A stretch of DNA of 23,308 bases from Anaerolineaceae bacterium UBA1363 (GTDB lineage: Bacteria; Chloroflexota; Anaerolineae; Anaerolineales; Anaerolineaceae), in NCBI GenBank assembly GCA_002306055.1, contig DBRR01000014.1, positions 1 to 23,308 of the forward strand, written 5' to 3'. A program made the translations under genes and the position numbers. How positions within the stretch are numbered: the stretch's first letter is position 1; every line of letters starts with the position of its first letter. The notes under the pieces were generated by a model that was given only the letters and a program-made list of their open reading frames with translations, was not told the origin of the DNA and made no database searches. Shown piece after piece: positions 14,508 through 21,236 of this stretch.

Positions 14508-16304
14508 TTACTCCAATATTACAAGACTATTGTTACCGGGCTTTTCAGCCAGGCGCACATTGTCGGGTGGGATAGTCATCAGGACCACCAGGTCGCTTAC
14601 CAGATCCGAAAAGACAGGAGCTGCAACCTCGGAGCCCCAGATGGAAATTTCAGGCTTTTCCAGCCAGATATATACCAGGAACTTTGGATCCTCAGCAGGT
14701 CCCCAACCAACAAATGAGGTATTAGTGGAAGTGTTTGTATAGCCCAGTGGCGTGGCAATTTCACCAGTGCCAGTTTTGCCAGCCAGGCTGTAACCTTCGA
14801 CCAAAGCGCTTGAGGCTTCATTTTCGAGGGAGTTTACCAGCATAGTGGTCAGCGTGTGGGCAGTCTCTGCTGAAATGGGAGTGCCAACAACGACAGGGTC
14901 AATGTTATACTGTTTACCATCAATGACCATCGCCTTGACGACGTGAGGTGCCATCATCTTTCCCTCATTCGCAATTGCGCCAATCGCGGTCACCATCTGG
15001 ATCGGGGTTACCGAAATACCCTGACCGAAAGAATTGGTCGCCAGGTCAACTTCGTACCATAACCCATCACCCGGCAGTTTCAGGGGCCAATGGCTTTCAC
15101 CGCCCAAATCGATGCCAGTGTTACGGTCAAAGCCAAAGGATTTTAGATACGAATAGAAACGGTCTGGTCCAAGTTGCATTCCCAGCCAGGCGAGACACAC
15201 GTTTAGCGAGTGCTGCATGCAGCCGGTCATGTCCACTTCTCCCCAGCCGCCCATGTTCCAGTTGTAAATGGTTGCGCCACTAACCGAAATAGAGCCGGTG
15301 TCATTGAAAGTCGTTTCAGGTGTGACCACACCCGAATCCAACCCGGCAGCCATGGTGATGACTTTGAAGACAGATCCGGGTTCGTAGGTGCTGCTGATAG
15401 CCGAGTTGTAGGGCTTTGGGTTGGGGAATAGTTCGGAATAGTTCCAATATTCATTGGGATCCAACCGTGGGGTAGTTGCCATGGCGATAATTTCACCGGT
15501 TTCGGGATCATAGACGACGATGGATCCGTTTTCAGCGCCCGACCATTCCATTGCTTCGTCCAGTTTTGTTTCGGTCATAGCCTGGATCTCGCGGTTAAAC
15601 GTTAATTGAACTGTCACACCTGGCGGAACTTCTTCTAATGAAGTCAGAAGGTTGGGATCGATTGCGGAGTAAACCTCTTTTGGCTCACCAGCCAACAGAT
15701 CGTCGTAGGCTTCTTCCACACCGAAATAACCAATACCATCCGTGCGGTCCAGGAAGCTGTAAAAGCCCAGGATGTTCGAGGCCAAAGTGCCTTCGGGGTA
15801 ACTGCGTTTATGGTTTGCAGTCCAGACCAAGCCGAGTAGATTGGGGCGTACCTCGCCCCGTTTGGTGCTGCGATTGGCATAATCTTCTTTAATAGACTCC
15901 AACTGGGCGATTTTGTCTTTACTGACAAAGCCATCCAGCACGACAAAGTAGGGATTGCCATTGCCGGGAGTCATCTGCGTGTAGCCCAGGACGCGGGCAT
16001 AGTCCAGTCCCAAAACACTTGAAGCCACTGAAGCAACCGTTTCGGGTTGTTCAATAGCTTGCAAATCCAGACCAACCTCGTAAATTACTTCATTACCTGC
16101 CAGAAGTCGGCCCTCCGAGTCGTAAATGCTACCACGTTCGGGATAGATCACGCGGTTGATACCCTGGTAGGCTTCGCTATTGGCCAGAATCTGTTTCGCT
16201 CCTTCGATGTTCTGGATGCGGATGAGCTGTATCCCAGCAGCACCAGCGACCACGCTGCACAAGACGCAAATAATAAAGAAACGATTCCAATTCGTGGTTT
16301 TCAT
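14508..16304 (-). CDS. ftsI: Class B penicillin-binding protein, FtsI-like transpeptidase
   Basis: Septal D,D-transpeptidase that cross-links glycan strands made by FtsW. The 598-residue product has a short cytoplasmic tail, one membrane helix at about 9-27, a dimerisation/pedestal domain (PERGSIYDSEGRLLAGN at about 55-71) and a transpeptidase domain. All three catalytic motifs are present: SVFK with the nucleophile Ser311, S366-L367-N368, and K510-T511-G512. No PASTA domains follow. The last 25 residues after the domain are polar. The start forms an ATGA overlap with the ftsL-like gene, with GAGGTGG upstream. Position right after the FtsL-like gene supports FtsI/PBP3 rather than an elongation PBP2. 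Confidence 0.95.
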   Translation of the reverse strand: MKTTNWNRFFIICVLCSVVAGAAGIQLIRIQNIEGAKQILANSEAYQGINRVIYPERGSIYDSEGRLLAGNEVIYEVGLDLQAIEQPETVASVASSVLGLDYARVLGYTQMTPGNGNPYFVVLDGFVSKDKIAQLESIKEDYANRSTKRGEVRPNLLGLVWTANHKRSYPEGTLASNILGFYSFLDRTDGIGYFGVEEAYDDLLAGEPKEVYSAIDPNLLTSLEEVPPGVTVQLTFNREIQAMTETKLDEAMEWSGAENGSIVVYDPETGEIIAMATTPRLDPNEYWNYSELFPNPKPYNSAISSTYEPGSVFKVITMAAGLDSGVVTPETTFNDTGSISVSGATIYNWNMGGWGEVDMTGCMQHSLNVCLAWLGMQLGPDRFYSYLKSFGFDRNTGIDLGGESHWPLKLPGDGLWYEVDLATNSFGQGISVTPIQMVTAIGAIANEGKMMAPHVVKAMVIDGKQYNIDPVVVGTPISAETAHTLTTMLVNSLENEASSALVEGYSLAGKTGTGEIATPLGYTNTSTNTSFVGWGPAEDPKFLVYIWLEKPEISIWGSEVAAPVFSDLVSDLVVLMTIPPDNVRLAEKPGNNSLVILE

Positions 16305-16834
16305 GGAACCACCTCTATCGGAGCCGGCGTAACAGATTCTGTGGTCACGCTTTCGGTCGATTCTGCGGGCAGGCTCGGCTCAATAAATACTTTCAACCGA
16401 AGCCAGTCCCACAAGGAAGCGGTAAATTCAGGCAACAGCACCGGTGTGCTGATCTCTTCAACGGCTGGGGGAGGAGCAAGGACAGGTTGGGAAGGTGGAA
16501 CATAGCCTGGAACTTCGATGTACATCGCCTCAAGTGGGTCCAGCATAGTCATATTCAGCGCGTCCGCTCGTTCGCTTAAGGATTTTGCGGAAGAGACTTC
16601 TGCATATTGTGTCTTGAGGTCACTGATTTCCATTTCCAGCGCGCTGATTTCAGCTTCCAGGCTCTGGATGCGCCGACCGGTGGCAGCCGCGCGTCCGCTG
16701 ATCATCAGGTACACGCCGGCCACTACCGCAACCCCGACCAGAACCAGCAAAAATATGCCAATCCACTGGAGCTGAGTACGCCAAGGGGCTTGTTTATAGG
16801 CTTGTAAGAGATTCTTTTTCATAGCCTTTTCCAT
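16301..16834 (-). CDS. FtsL-like bitopic division protein
   Basis: A 177-residue protein with a short basic cytoplasmic tail, one membrane helix at about 22-45 and a heptad-rich coiled coil at about 52-85 (I56, L59, I63, L66, I70, L73). A segment then reads LSERADALNMTMLDP, resembling the end of the FtsL/DivIC fold. This topology and its place between rsmH and ftsI are those of FtsL. After the FtsL-like part it has an extra tail of about 70 residues, rich in Pro, Val, Thr and Glu, predicted to be outside the cell. The start is ATG 16834 or ATG 16822, the latter preceded by GGAAAAGG. FtsL proteins barely conserve sequence, so the call relies on topology and order. Confidence 0.8.
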   Translation of the reverse strand: MEKAMKKNLLQAYKQAPWRTQLQWIGIFLLVLVGVAVVAGVYLMISGRAAATGRRIQSLEAEISALEMEISDLKTQYAEVSSAKSLSERADALNMTMLDPLEAMYIEVPGYVPPSQPVLAPPPAVEEISTPVLLPEFTASLWDWLRLKVFIEPSLPAESTESVTTESVTPAPIEVVP

Positions 16835-16854
16835 GCAGATTCCGTGCCATTCCT

Positions 16855-17796
16855 CTACAACTTCTCAACTACCCGCAATTTCGCGCTGCGAGAACGTGGG
16901 TTGATCTCGACCTCTTCTGGTGATGCGGTGATCGGCTTGGAGGTCAATATCCGGACGCTTGCTTTATGCCCGCAGGTGCAGACCGGCTGCTCGGGAGGGC
17001 AAATGCAGTCGCTGCTTTCGCGTTTGAAAGCCTGCTTCACCAGTCGGTCCTCCAAAGAGTGAAAACTGATGACCGCAAGGCGTCCGTATGGGTTTAAAAG
17101 TGCGATCAGGCGAGGTATCGCCTGTTCCACAGTCTTGAGTTCATCATTGACCGCGATTCGCAATGCTTGAAAGGTTCTGGTGGCGGGATCTTGCTTTTCT
17201 TTGCTTCTGCCGATCGCATTCCGCACAACCTCTGCCAATTCCCCCGTGGTCTTCAAGGGTCTGGCTTTAAGAATTGCCCTCGCGATGCGCCTGGAATAGC
17301 GTTCCTCGCCATAGCGCCAGATGATGTCCGCCAGATCCGTTTCTTCCAGGCTGTTCACCAAATCGGCGGCTGTCTGACCCTGGGTAGGGTCAAAACGCAT
17401 ATCCAACAGGCCGTCATGTCTGAAGGAGAAGCCGCGTTCGCTCTGGTCGAGCTGCATGGAGGACACGCCTAGGTCCATCACAATCCCGTCAACACCCTGC
17501 CTACCAATCATTTGCAGGATCTCAGCGCTTTGCAGGTAAGATGCTTGCATTACGTGCGCGCGATTGCCGAAGGGACTGAGGCGCTGCCTGGTGAGTTCGA
17601 TTGCCAGGGGGTCGAGGTCCAGCGCGAGGAGTTCTCCGGATGGAGCGCTCTCGATTAGGATGCCTTCAGAATGACCGCCGGCTCCGGCAGTGCAATCCAG
17701 GTAATGCTTCGGGCTCGAGGGAACCAGATATTGAATTGTTTCTTTGTAAAGTACAGGGCGGTGCGGGAAGGAGACTTCGCTCACCGCTTGCCTCAA
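16855..17796 (-). CDS. rsmH: 16S rRNA m4C1402 methyltransferase RsmH (MraW)
   Basis: SAM-dependent methyltransferase acting on N4 of C1402 in 16S rRNA at the ribosomal P site, normally the second dcw gene. The product is up to 313 residues long. It has FPHRPVLYKETI at the start, the SAM loop LDCTAGAGGHSEG (about 33-45), GIVMDLGVSSMQLDQ with SERGFSF, FQALRIAVNDEL, ISFHSLEDRLVKQAF and a Cys-containing insert (CICPPEQPVCTCG) near the C terminus. Two starts are possible. TTG 17796 overlaps the mraZ stop (TTGA) with AGAGGA just upstream; GTG 17784 has GAGG at better spacing. The conserved region begins after both. The long coordinates are given. Confidence 0.96.
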   Translation of the reverse strand: MRQAVSEVSFPHRPVLYKETIQYLVPSSPKHYLDCTAGAGGHSEGILIESAPSGELLALDLDPLAIELTRQRLSPFGNRAHVMQASYLQSAEILQMIGRQGVDGIVMDLGVSSMQLDQSERGFSFRHDGLLDMRFDPTQGQTAADLVNSLEETDLADIIWRYGEERYSRRIARAILKARPLKTTGELAEVVRNAIGRSKEKQDPATRTFQALRIAVNDELKTVEQAIPRLIALLNPYGRLAVISFHSLEDRLVKQAFKRESSDCICPPEQPVCTCGHKASVRILTSKPITASPEEVEINPRSRSAKLRVVEKL

Positions 17797-18239
17797 TTTC
17801 CTCTAGTGTTGATATTGAACATCGCCCAGCGTTCAGCATTGGCTTTCGGGTCGCTGTTCGCGTTCTCTTCCGCATCCAACCGCTCAGGAGCCCAGATCTC
17901 AAAGCTGTCTCCAACGCCAATAATGACCACTTTTTCATCAATTCCGGCAAACTTCCGCAGGTGTGTCGGAATGAGAATACGTCCAACAGTGTCATAAGTG
18001 AGTTCAGCAGAACCACCCAGGATTTCGCGGCGCAAGGAGCGCAGCTGAGGATCTGTGATGGAGATGCTGTTGATCGATTCAGCGATAGTATCGAACTTGT
18101 CTTTGGAATAGGCCATCAGGTTACCATCAAGGCCTTTTGTCACGCAGACAAGATCGCCGACGGTTTGTTCCCTGTAGCTGGAGGGGACAGTCATCCGACC
18201 TTTCTTGTCAATATTGTGCTCAAACCTTCCATAAAACAT
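17793..18239 (-). CDS. mraZ: MraZ, transcriptional regulator of the dcw operon
   Basis: DNA-binding protein with two SpoVT/AbrB-like half-domains; in bacteria studied it binds repeats in its own promoter and represses the dcw operon. The 148-residue product begins with MFYGRFEHNIDKKGRMTVP. The paired DxxxR motifs are D11-R15 and D83-R87 (DTVGRILIP). The C terminus has an extra polar segment (DAEENANSDPKANAERW). GGGAG precedes the ATG. It is the first gene of the operon, with an apparent operator and promoter about 60-100 bases upstream, so autorepression is the natural expectation. Confidence 0.97.
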   Translation of the reverse strand: MFYGRFEHNIDKKGRMTVPSSYREQTVGDLVCVTKGLDGNLMAYSKDKFDTIAESINSISITDPQLRSLRREILGGSAELTYDTVGRILIPTHLRKFAGIDEKVVIIGVGDSFEIWAPERLDAEENANSDPKANAERWAMFNINTRGN

Positions 18240-18264
18240 TTGTTCTAATCTCCCTTTAATTGGT

Positions 18265-18288
18265 GAAGCGCCGGGTTACCAGCGCTTC
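18265..18288 (-). promoter_or_regulatory. Hairpin in the mraZ leader
   Basis: GAAGCGC (18265-18271) and GCGCTTC (18282-18288) form a perfect 7-bp stem with a 10-base loop, CGGGTTACCA, in the roughly 90-base 5' untranslated leader predicted for mraZ. It ends about 25 bases before the start codon and leaves the ribosome binding site free. No U-tract follows in the mRNA sense. Its role is unknown; it could protect the 5' end or affect translation. Confidence 0.45.
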
Positions 18289-18300
18289 TTTTCAGTGTTG

Positions 18301-18325
18301 TGACACTTTATGACACTTTATGACA
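18301..18325 (-). promoter_or_regulatory. Candidate MraZ operator, 10-bp direct repeats
   Basis: TGACACTTTA at 18301 and 18311 is followed by TGACA at 18321, an exact 10-bp periodicity. Read on the operon strand this gives two AAAGTGT boxes (complement of 18303-18309 and 18313-18319) spaced one helical turn apart. This matches the AAAGTG(T/G) boxes reported for Mycoplasma MraZ. The repeats lie just downstream of the predicted start of transcription, where a bound repressor would block the promoter. Function is inferred, not shown. Confidence 0.75.
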
Positions 18326-18336
18326 ATCTTGCACAC

Positions 18337-18365
18337 ATTATAGAACTGAAACCTACAAAATGCAA
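18337..18365 (-). promoter_or_regulatory. Promoter of the mraZ-ftsZ operon
   Basis: On the minus strand a perfect -10 box TATAAT lies at 18342-18337, with TTGCAT (3 of 6 to consensus) at 18365-18360 across a 17-base spacer. The predicted transcription start is near 18330, giving a leader of about 90 bases. The perfect -10 beside the AAAGTGT repeats makes this the likely main promoter for all sixteen downstream genes. Confidence 0.65.
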
Positions 18366-18648
18366 GGAATTGGGCACGTAATTTGCAAAGAAACATGGTT
18401 TTTTTCTCTTTTCCAGAGGGTCAGATTTAGATGTCAAATCCAACTGCGCGTAGCCACTTAATTATATGGTTTGTTAGGGGAGTAATTTTGCGATCACCAG
18501 CAGGAAAGTTTCGGTTTTATGCAAAGATATGTGCAGTAATGTGTATAAGGTATGCTGTTTAATAGCTGTGAGAAAAAGCTGAAGCGATCAATGAGGAAAT
18601 GGACAGAACCATGCCTTTCCCGTAAGCGGATCACACTGCGATTTGCAT

Positions 18649-18654
18649 TATAAT
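18649..18654 (+). promoter_or_regulatory. -10 box of the kinase gene, probable leaderless mRNA
   Basis: TATAAT at 18649-18654 places the expected start of transcription at about 18661, two bases before the ATG at 18663. No Shine-Dalgarno is visible upstream of the ATG. This arrangement implies a leaderless mRNA. No good -35 hexamer is seen at the right distance. The 13-mer TTTGCATTATAAT recurs at 20746-20758. Confidence 0.5.
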
Positions 18655-18662
18655 CACGTCGT

Positions 18663-19826
18663 ATGACGACTACGCTGGGCATACTGAATGACCGCTACCA
18701 ACTTGAACAAACGCTGGGCACAGGCGGTATGGCTATTGTTTACAAAGCCAAAGACCTGATGCTCGAGCGCTATGTGGCGGTTAAAGCCCTCCGCGAAGAT
18801 TTTTCACAAGACGTTGCCTTCCGCGAACGTTTCCGCCAGGAAGCCAAGGCAGCCGCAAACCTCTCCCATCCAAACATTGTCACCGTGCACGACTTCGGTC
18901 TCGATCAAAAGCACCTTTTTATCGTGATGGAATACATGCCCGGTACCGACTTGAAAACCCTCATCAAGCAAAAAGAGCGTTTTAGCGTCAGCGAGGCGCT
19001 GGAACTGATGATCCAGGCTTGTAGTGGGGTGGGTTATGCCCACCGGGCGGGATTGGTGCACTGTGATATCAAGCCCCACAACATGCTTGTCACCCCGGAA
19101 GGTCGCCTGAAAGTGACTGATTTTGGGATCGCACGCGCTTTATCGACCATTTCTCCCGATGAACGCAGCGAGGTTGTTTGGGGTTCACCGCACTACTTCT
19201 CTCCCGAGCAGGCCAGTGGGCTGCCGCCTTCTCCGGCTTCGGACGTTTATTCCCTGGGTGTCATCCTGTACGAAATGCTGGCTGGGAGATTGCCATTCAT
19301 AGCCTCTGACTCTGCCGAACTTGCGCGTATGCATCGTGAAGATCTTCCTGTAGCGCCCCGTTATTTCAACACCAGCATCCCGGCGAAACTGGAGGAGATC
19401 ATTCTCAAGGTACTCTCCAAGGAGCCTTCCGCCCGCTATCGGACAGCCGATCAGCTCGGAAGGTTGCTGATGGGCTTGTATGAAACAGAACGCTCAGTTC
19501 CGTTCACGAACGAGAATCTACAGCAATTACCAAAGCTGGAACAGGTGCGGCCAAACCCCGTCCCTGCCGAAGAGCCTCCAGCACGTACCCCCACGCCGGT
19601 TCCCGCCAAAGCATTTACTCCACCTGCGCCAGAAAAGACTCCTCCAAGAGGGGTTATCTCTTCGCAACCAAGCCCTTTGCAAGCGGGGATTGCGGAAAGC
19701 GATCTCGAGGAGCGAGCAAAATCCCCGATCGATTGGAAGACCTGGTCATTGGGCTTGCTGGCTGCGGCGCTGCTATTGGGATTGATTCCTTTCTGGTTTT
19801 ATATCTACTTATTGCTCAAACCCTGA
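18663..19826 (+). CDS. PrkC/PknB-type Ser/Thr protein kinase, membrane-anchored, no PASTA
   Basis: Hanks-type kinase of 387 residues. The catalytic domain (about 12-272) has the Gly loop LGTGGMAIVYKA, VAVK (Lys41), catalytic loop HCDIKPHN (133-140), DFG (153-155), GSPHYFSPEQ and DVYSLGVILYEML. The catalytic loop reads HCD rather than HRD, so it is a non-RD kinase; the Asp is intact. A Pro-rich linker (about 285-340) leads to one membrane helix at about 362-384, close to the C terminus. There is no extracellular PASTA sensor, unlike PknB/PrkC near many cell-wall clusters. Next to rpe it corresponds in position to prkC of B. subtilis. Division or wall proteins as substrates are inferred from location only. 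Confidence 0.92.
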   Translation: MTTTLGILNDRYQLEQTLGTGGMAIVYKAKDLMLERYVAVKALREDFSQDVAFRERFRQEAKAAANLSHPNIVTVHDFGLDQKHLFIVMEYMPGTDLKTLIKQKERFSVSEALELMIQACSGVGYAHRAGLVHCDIKPHNMLVTPEGRLKVTDFGIARALSTISPDERSEVVWGSPHYFSPEQASGLPPSPASDVYSLGVILYEMLAGRLPFIASDSAELARMHREDLPVAPRYFNTSIPAKLEEIILKVLSKEPSARYRTADQLGRLLMGLYETERSVPFTNENLQQLPKLEQVRPNPVPAEEPPARTPTPVPAKAFTPPAPEKTPPRGVISSQPSPLQAGIAESDLEERAKSPIDWKTWSLGLLAAALLLGLIPFWFYIYLLLKP

Positions 19827-19837
19827 TGCGAGGTGCC

Positions 19838-20497
19838 ATGGCTGCTTTGATTTCGCCTTCGATTCTTTCTGCTGATCTGACCCGACTGGGTGAGGAATTG
19901 CAAGCCTGTGAAGCAGCTGGAGCAGACGCCATCCATATTGATGTTATGGATGGAAGGTTTGTGCCAAATATTACTTTTGGACCGGATATCGTCGCAGCTT
20001 GCAAGAAGGTGACTTCACTGCCTTTAGACGTGCATCTGATGATTGTCGAGCCCGAAAAGCACCTGGAAGCTTTTGCTAATGCCGGCGCGGACTTCCTGAC
20101 GGTGCACTACGAAACCTGCCCACATATCCACCGCACACTGCAAACCATCCGCGAACTCGGTGTAAAGCCCGGTCTAACTTTTAATCCAGGTACGCCTGTG
20201 GAACCGCTGGAACTGCTGGCAGATATGGTGGAATTGGTGCTGATCATGTCCGTTAATCCTGGCTTCGGCGGTCAGAGCTTCATTCCGCAGGCAATCGGAA
20301 AAATCAGGCAGACCCGCGCGATACTGGAGGCACATGGATCAAATGCAATTGTCCAGGTGGACGGCGGCATTACTGCTGCTACGATCCGCGCCACTTATGA
20401 CGCTGGAGCAAGAAACTTCGTGGCTGGTACAGCGGTTTTCAGACATCAGGAAGGTATTGCGGGTGGCGTGAGTGCCTTACGAGAGGCACTGAATTAA
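19838..20497 (+). CDS. rpe: Ribulose-phosphate 3-epimerase
   Basis: Cytoplasmic TIM-barrel metalloenzyme interconverting D-ribulose 5-phosphate and D-xylulose 5-phosphate in the pentose phosphate pathway. The 219-residue product begins SPSILSADLTRLGEE. It contains HIDVMDGRFVPNITFGPD (metal-binding His and Asp), PLDVHLMIVEPEKH, SVNPGFGGQSFIP, VQVDGGITAATI and GARNFVAGTAVF, all standard Rpe motifs. ATG 19838 is chosen because GAGGTG lies just upstream. An ATG at 19826 sharing a base with the kinase stop (TGATG) is in frame but has no ribosome binding site. Tight spacing implies co-transcription with the kinase. The gene ends at a terminator shared with rpmB. Confidence 0.97.
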   Translation: MAALISPSILSADLTRLGEELQACEAAGADAIHIDVMDGRFVPNITFGPDIVAACKKVTSLPLDVHLMIVEPEKHLEAFANAGADFLTVHYETCPHIHRTLQTIRELGVKPGLTFNPGTPVEPLELLADMVELVLIMSVNPGFGGQSFIPQAIGKIRQTRAILEAHGSNAIVQVDGGITAATIRATYDAGARNFVAGTAVFRHQEGIAGGVSALREALN

Positions 20498-20498
20498 A

Positions 20499-20529
20499 AT
20501 CAAAAAAGCCGCAAACGCGACTTTTTGAT
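20499..20529. terminator. Bidirectional terminator between rpe and rpmB
   Basis: An imperfect hairpin with loop AAAC (20513-20516), pairs CGC/GCG, one C-A mismatch, then AG plus an A-run on the left against a T-run plus CT on the right (with one bulged A). Read on the plus strand the right arm ends in CTTTTTGATC; on the minus strand the equivalent U-run comes from the A-run at 20502-20507. It lies between two convergent genes and serves both directions. Confidence 0.75.
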
Positions 20530-20547
20530 CGTTTGTGGGTTAACAAA

Positions 20548-20733
20548 CTAGTTGTAATTTTTGGTCAAAGTTTTGATGCAGCGTGCGCAAAGAACTTTAC
20601 GAACTTTTCTGCCATTCTCCATCACAGTAACGCTCTGAAGATTGGGCAGGAATTTACGCCGTGTTGCCACCAGCGAGTGACTGCGATTATGACCGAAAGT
20701 TGTGGTTTTTCCACATTGACTGCACTTTGCCAT
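20548..20733 (-). CDS. rpmB: 50S ribosomal protein L28
   Basis: Small large-subunit ribosomal protein of 61 residues. It begins MAKCSQCGKTTTFGHNRSHS, continues with TRRKFLPNLQSV, and ends VLCARCIKTLTKN. Two CxxC pairs (Cys4/Cys7 and the VLCARC pair) make it the zinc-ribbon (C+) form of L28. GAGG precedes the ATG. It is transcribed towards rpe and away from the asp23-like gene, the orientation also found in B. subtilis. Short but unmistakable by sequence. Confidence 0.95.
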   Translation of the reverse strand: MAKCSQCGKTTTFGHNRSHSLVATRRKFLPNLQSVTVMENGRKVRKVLCARCIKTLTKNYN

Positions 20734-20750
20734 CTTGTTACCTCTTTTGC

Positions 20751-20756
20751 ATTATA
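20751..20756 (-). promoter_or_regulatory. Candidate -10 box for rpmB
   Basis: On the minus strand TATAAT (complement of 20751-20756) lies 17 bases before the rpmB start codon. The leader would be only about 11 bases and would begin at the AGAGG ribosome binding site. Because the surrounding sequence is ATTATAAT, a TATAAT also reads on the plus strand at 20753-20758. A second ATTATAAT at 20798-20805 is an alternative for rpmB with a longer leader. Confidence 0.4.
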
Positions 20757-20797
20757 ATTTCAGGCTGCGTATGTGCTTACTTCTACACATGCAAGAG

Positions 20798-20805
20798 ATT
20801 ATAAT
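20798..20805. promoter_or_regulatory. Palindromic ATTATAAT, candidate divergent -10
   Basis: ATTATAAT gives TATAAT on both strands: plus 20800-20805, minus 20803-20798. The plus-strand copy would start transcription near 20812, about 47 bases before the asp23-like ATG. The minus-strand copy could drive rpmB with a leader of about 58 bases. No strong -35 hexamer is evident for either direction, so promoter assignment between here and 20751-20758 is uncertain. Confidence 0.45.
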
Positions 20806-20858
20806 ACCAGATAACAAGGAAAGAATCAAGTAATTTTAGCGGAGAAAAGAGGATTTCT

Positions 20859-21215
20859 ATGACAACTCAAAGTAATTACCAGGGCAGCGTCTACATCCTC
20901 CCGCAGGCAATCAAGACGGTTGCCCGCAATGCTGCCTTGCAATCCTATGGCGTGATCAGCCTGGCGCCTGCAAATCCTGCCGAGACAGTCTCACGCTTCT
21001 TCAAGAAAGAGGCTGATGTGGGTATTTTGGTCAATGCGGAGGAGGACGGGGTTTCACTCGAGCTTAATCTGATCGTCGAATACGGACTTCGCATCAAATC
21101 GGTAGCGGACTCGGTGGCAGAAAGTGTCAAATATAGTGTCGAGAAAACCATGGGTATCCCGGTCAAACGGGTAGATGTCCATGTCAGGGGCTTAAGAATA
21201 AGTAACCCAGACTAA
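20859..21215 (+). CDS. Asp23/Gls24 (DUF322) family protein, YloU-like
   Basis: A 118-residue member of the Asp23/Gls24 family. It shows the characteristic start (YQGSVYILPQAIKTVARNAA, then YGVISLAP) and the end VEYGLRIKSVADSVAESVK followed by VKRVDVHVRGLRI. Members are small envelope-associated proteins; Staphylococcus Asp23 is anchored to the membrane by a partner and affects cell-wall stress responses. No signal or membrane helix is visible here. GAGG (AAAAGAGGATTTCTATG) is upstream. It lies 21 bases before the FakA-like gene, the same pairing as yloU-yloV, which supports joint function in membrane lipid or envelope homeostasis. Confidence 0.92.
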   Translation: MTTQSNYQGSVYILPQAIKTVARNAALQSYGVISLAPANPAETVSRFFKKEADVGILVNAEEDGVSLELNLIVEYGLRIKSVADSVAESVKYSVEKTMGIPVKRVDVHVRGLRISNPD

Positions 21216-21236
21216 TAAAAATTTATAAGGTGCTGA

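Larger units (their letters stand above)
18240..18662. other. Divergent intergenic region between mraZ and the kinase gene
   Basis: These 423 bases separate minus-strand mraZ from the plus-strand kinase. The mraZ side holds a leader hairpin, 10-bp operator repeats and a TATAAT promoter. The kinase side ends in a TATAAT box only 8 bases before the ATG. The middle (about 18370-18640) shows no convincing gene; a 62-codon minus-strand frame at 18494-18682 runs into the kinase start, lacks family resemblance and is not called. Confidence 0.7.

Noticed and set aside
17601..18248. Plus-strand open frame of 215 codons
   Set aside because: Antisense to rsmH and mraZ, both unmistakable on the minus strand.
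18494..18682. Minus-strand 62-codon frame between mraZ and the kinase
   Set aside because: It begins inside the kinase gene, has no clear ribosome binding site and shows no family signature.
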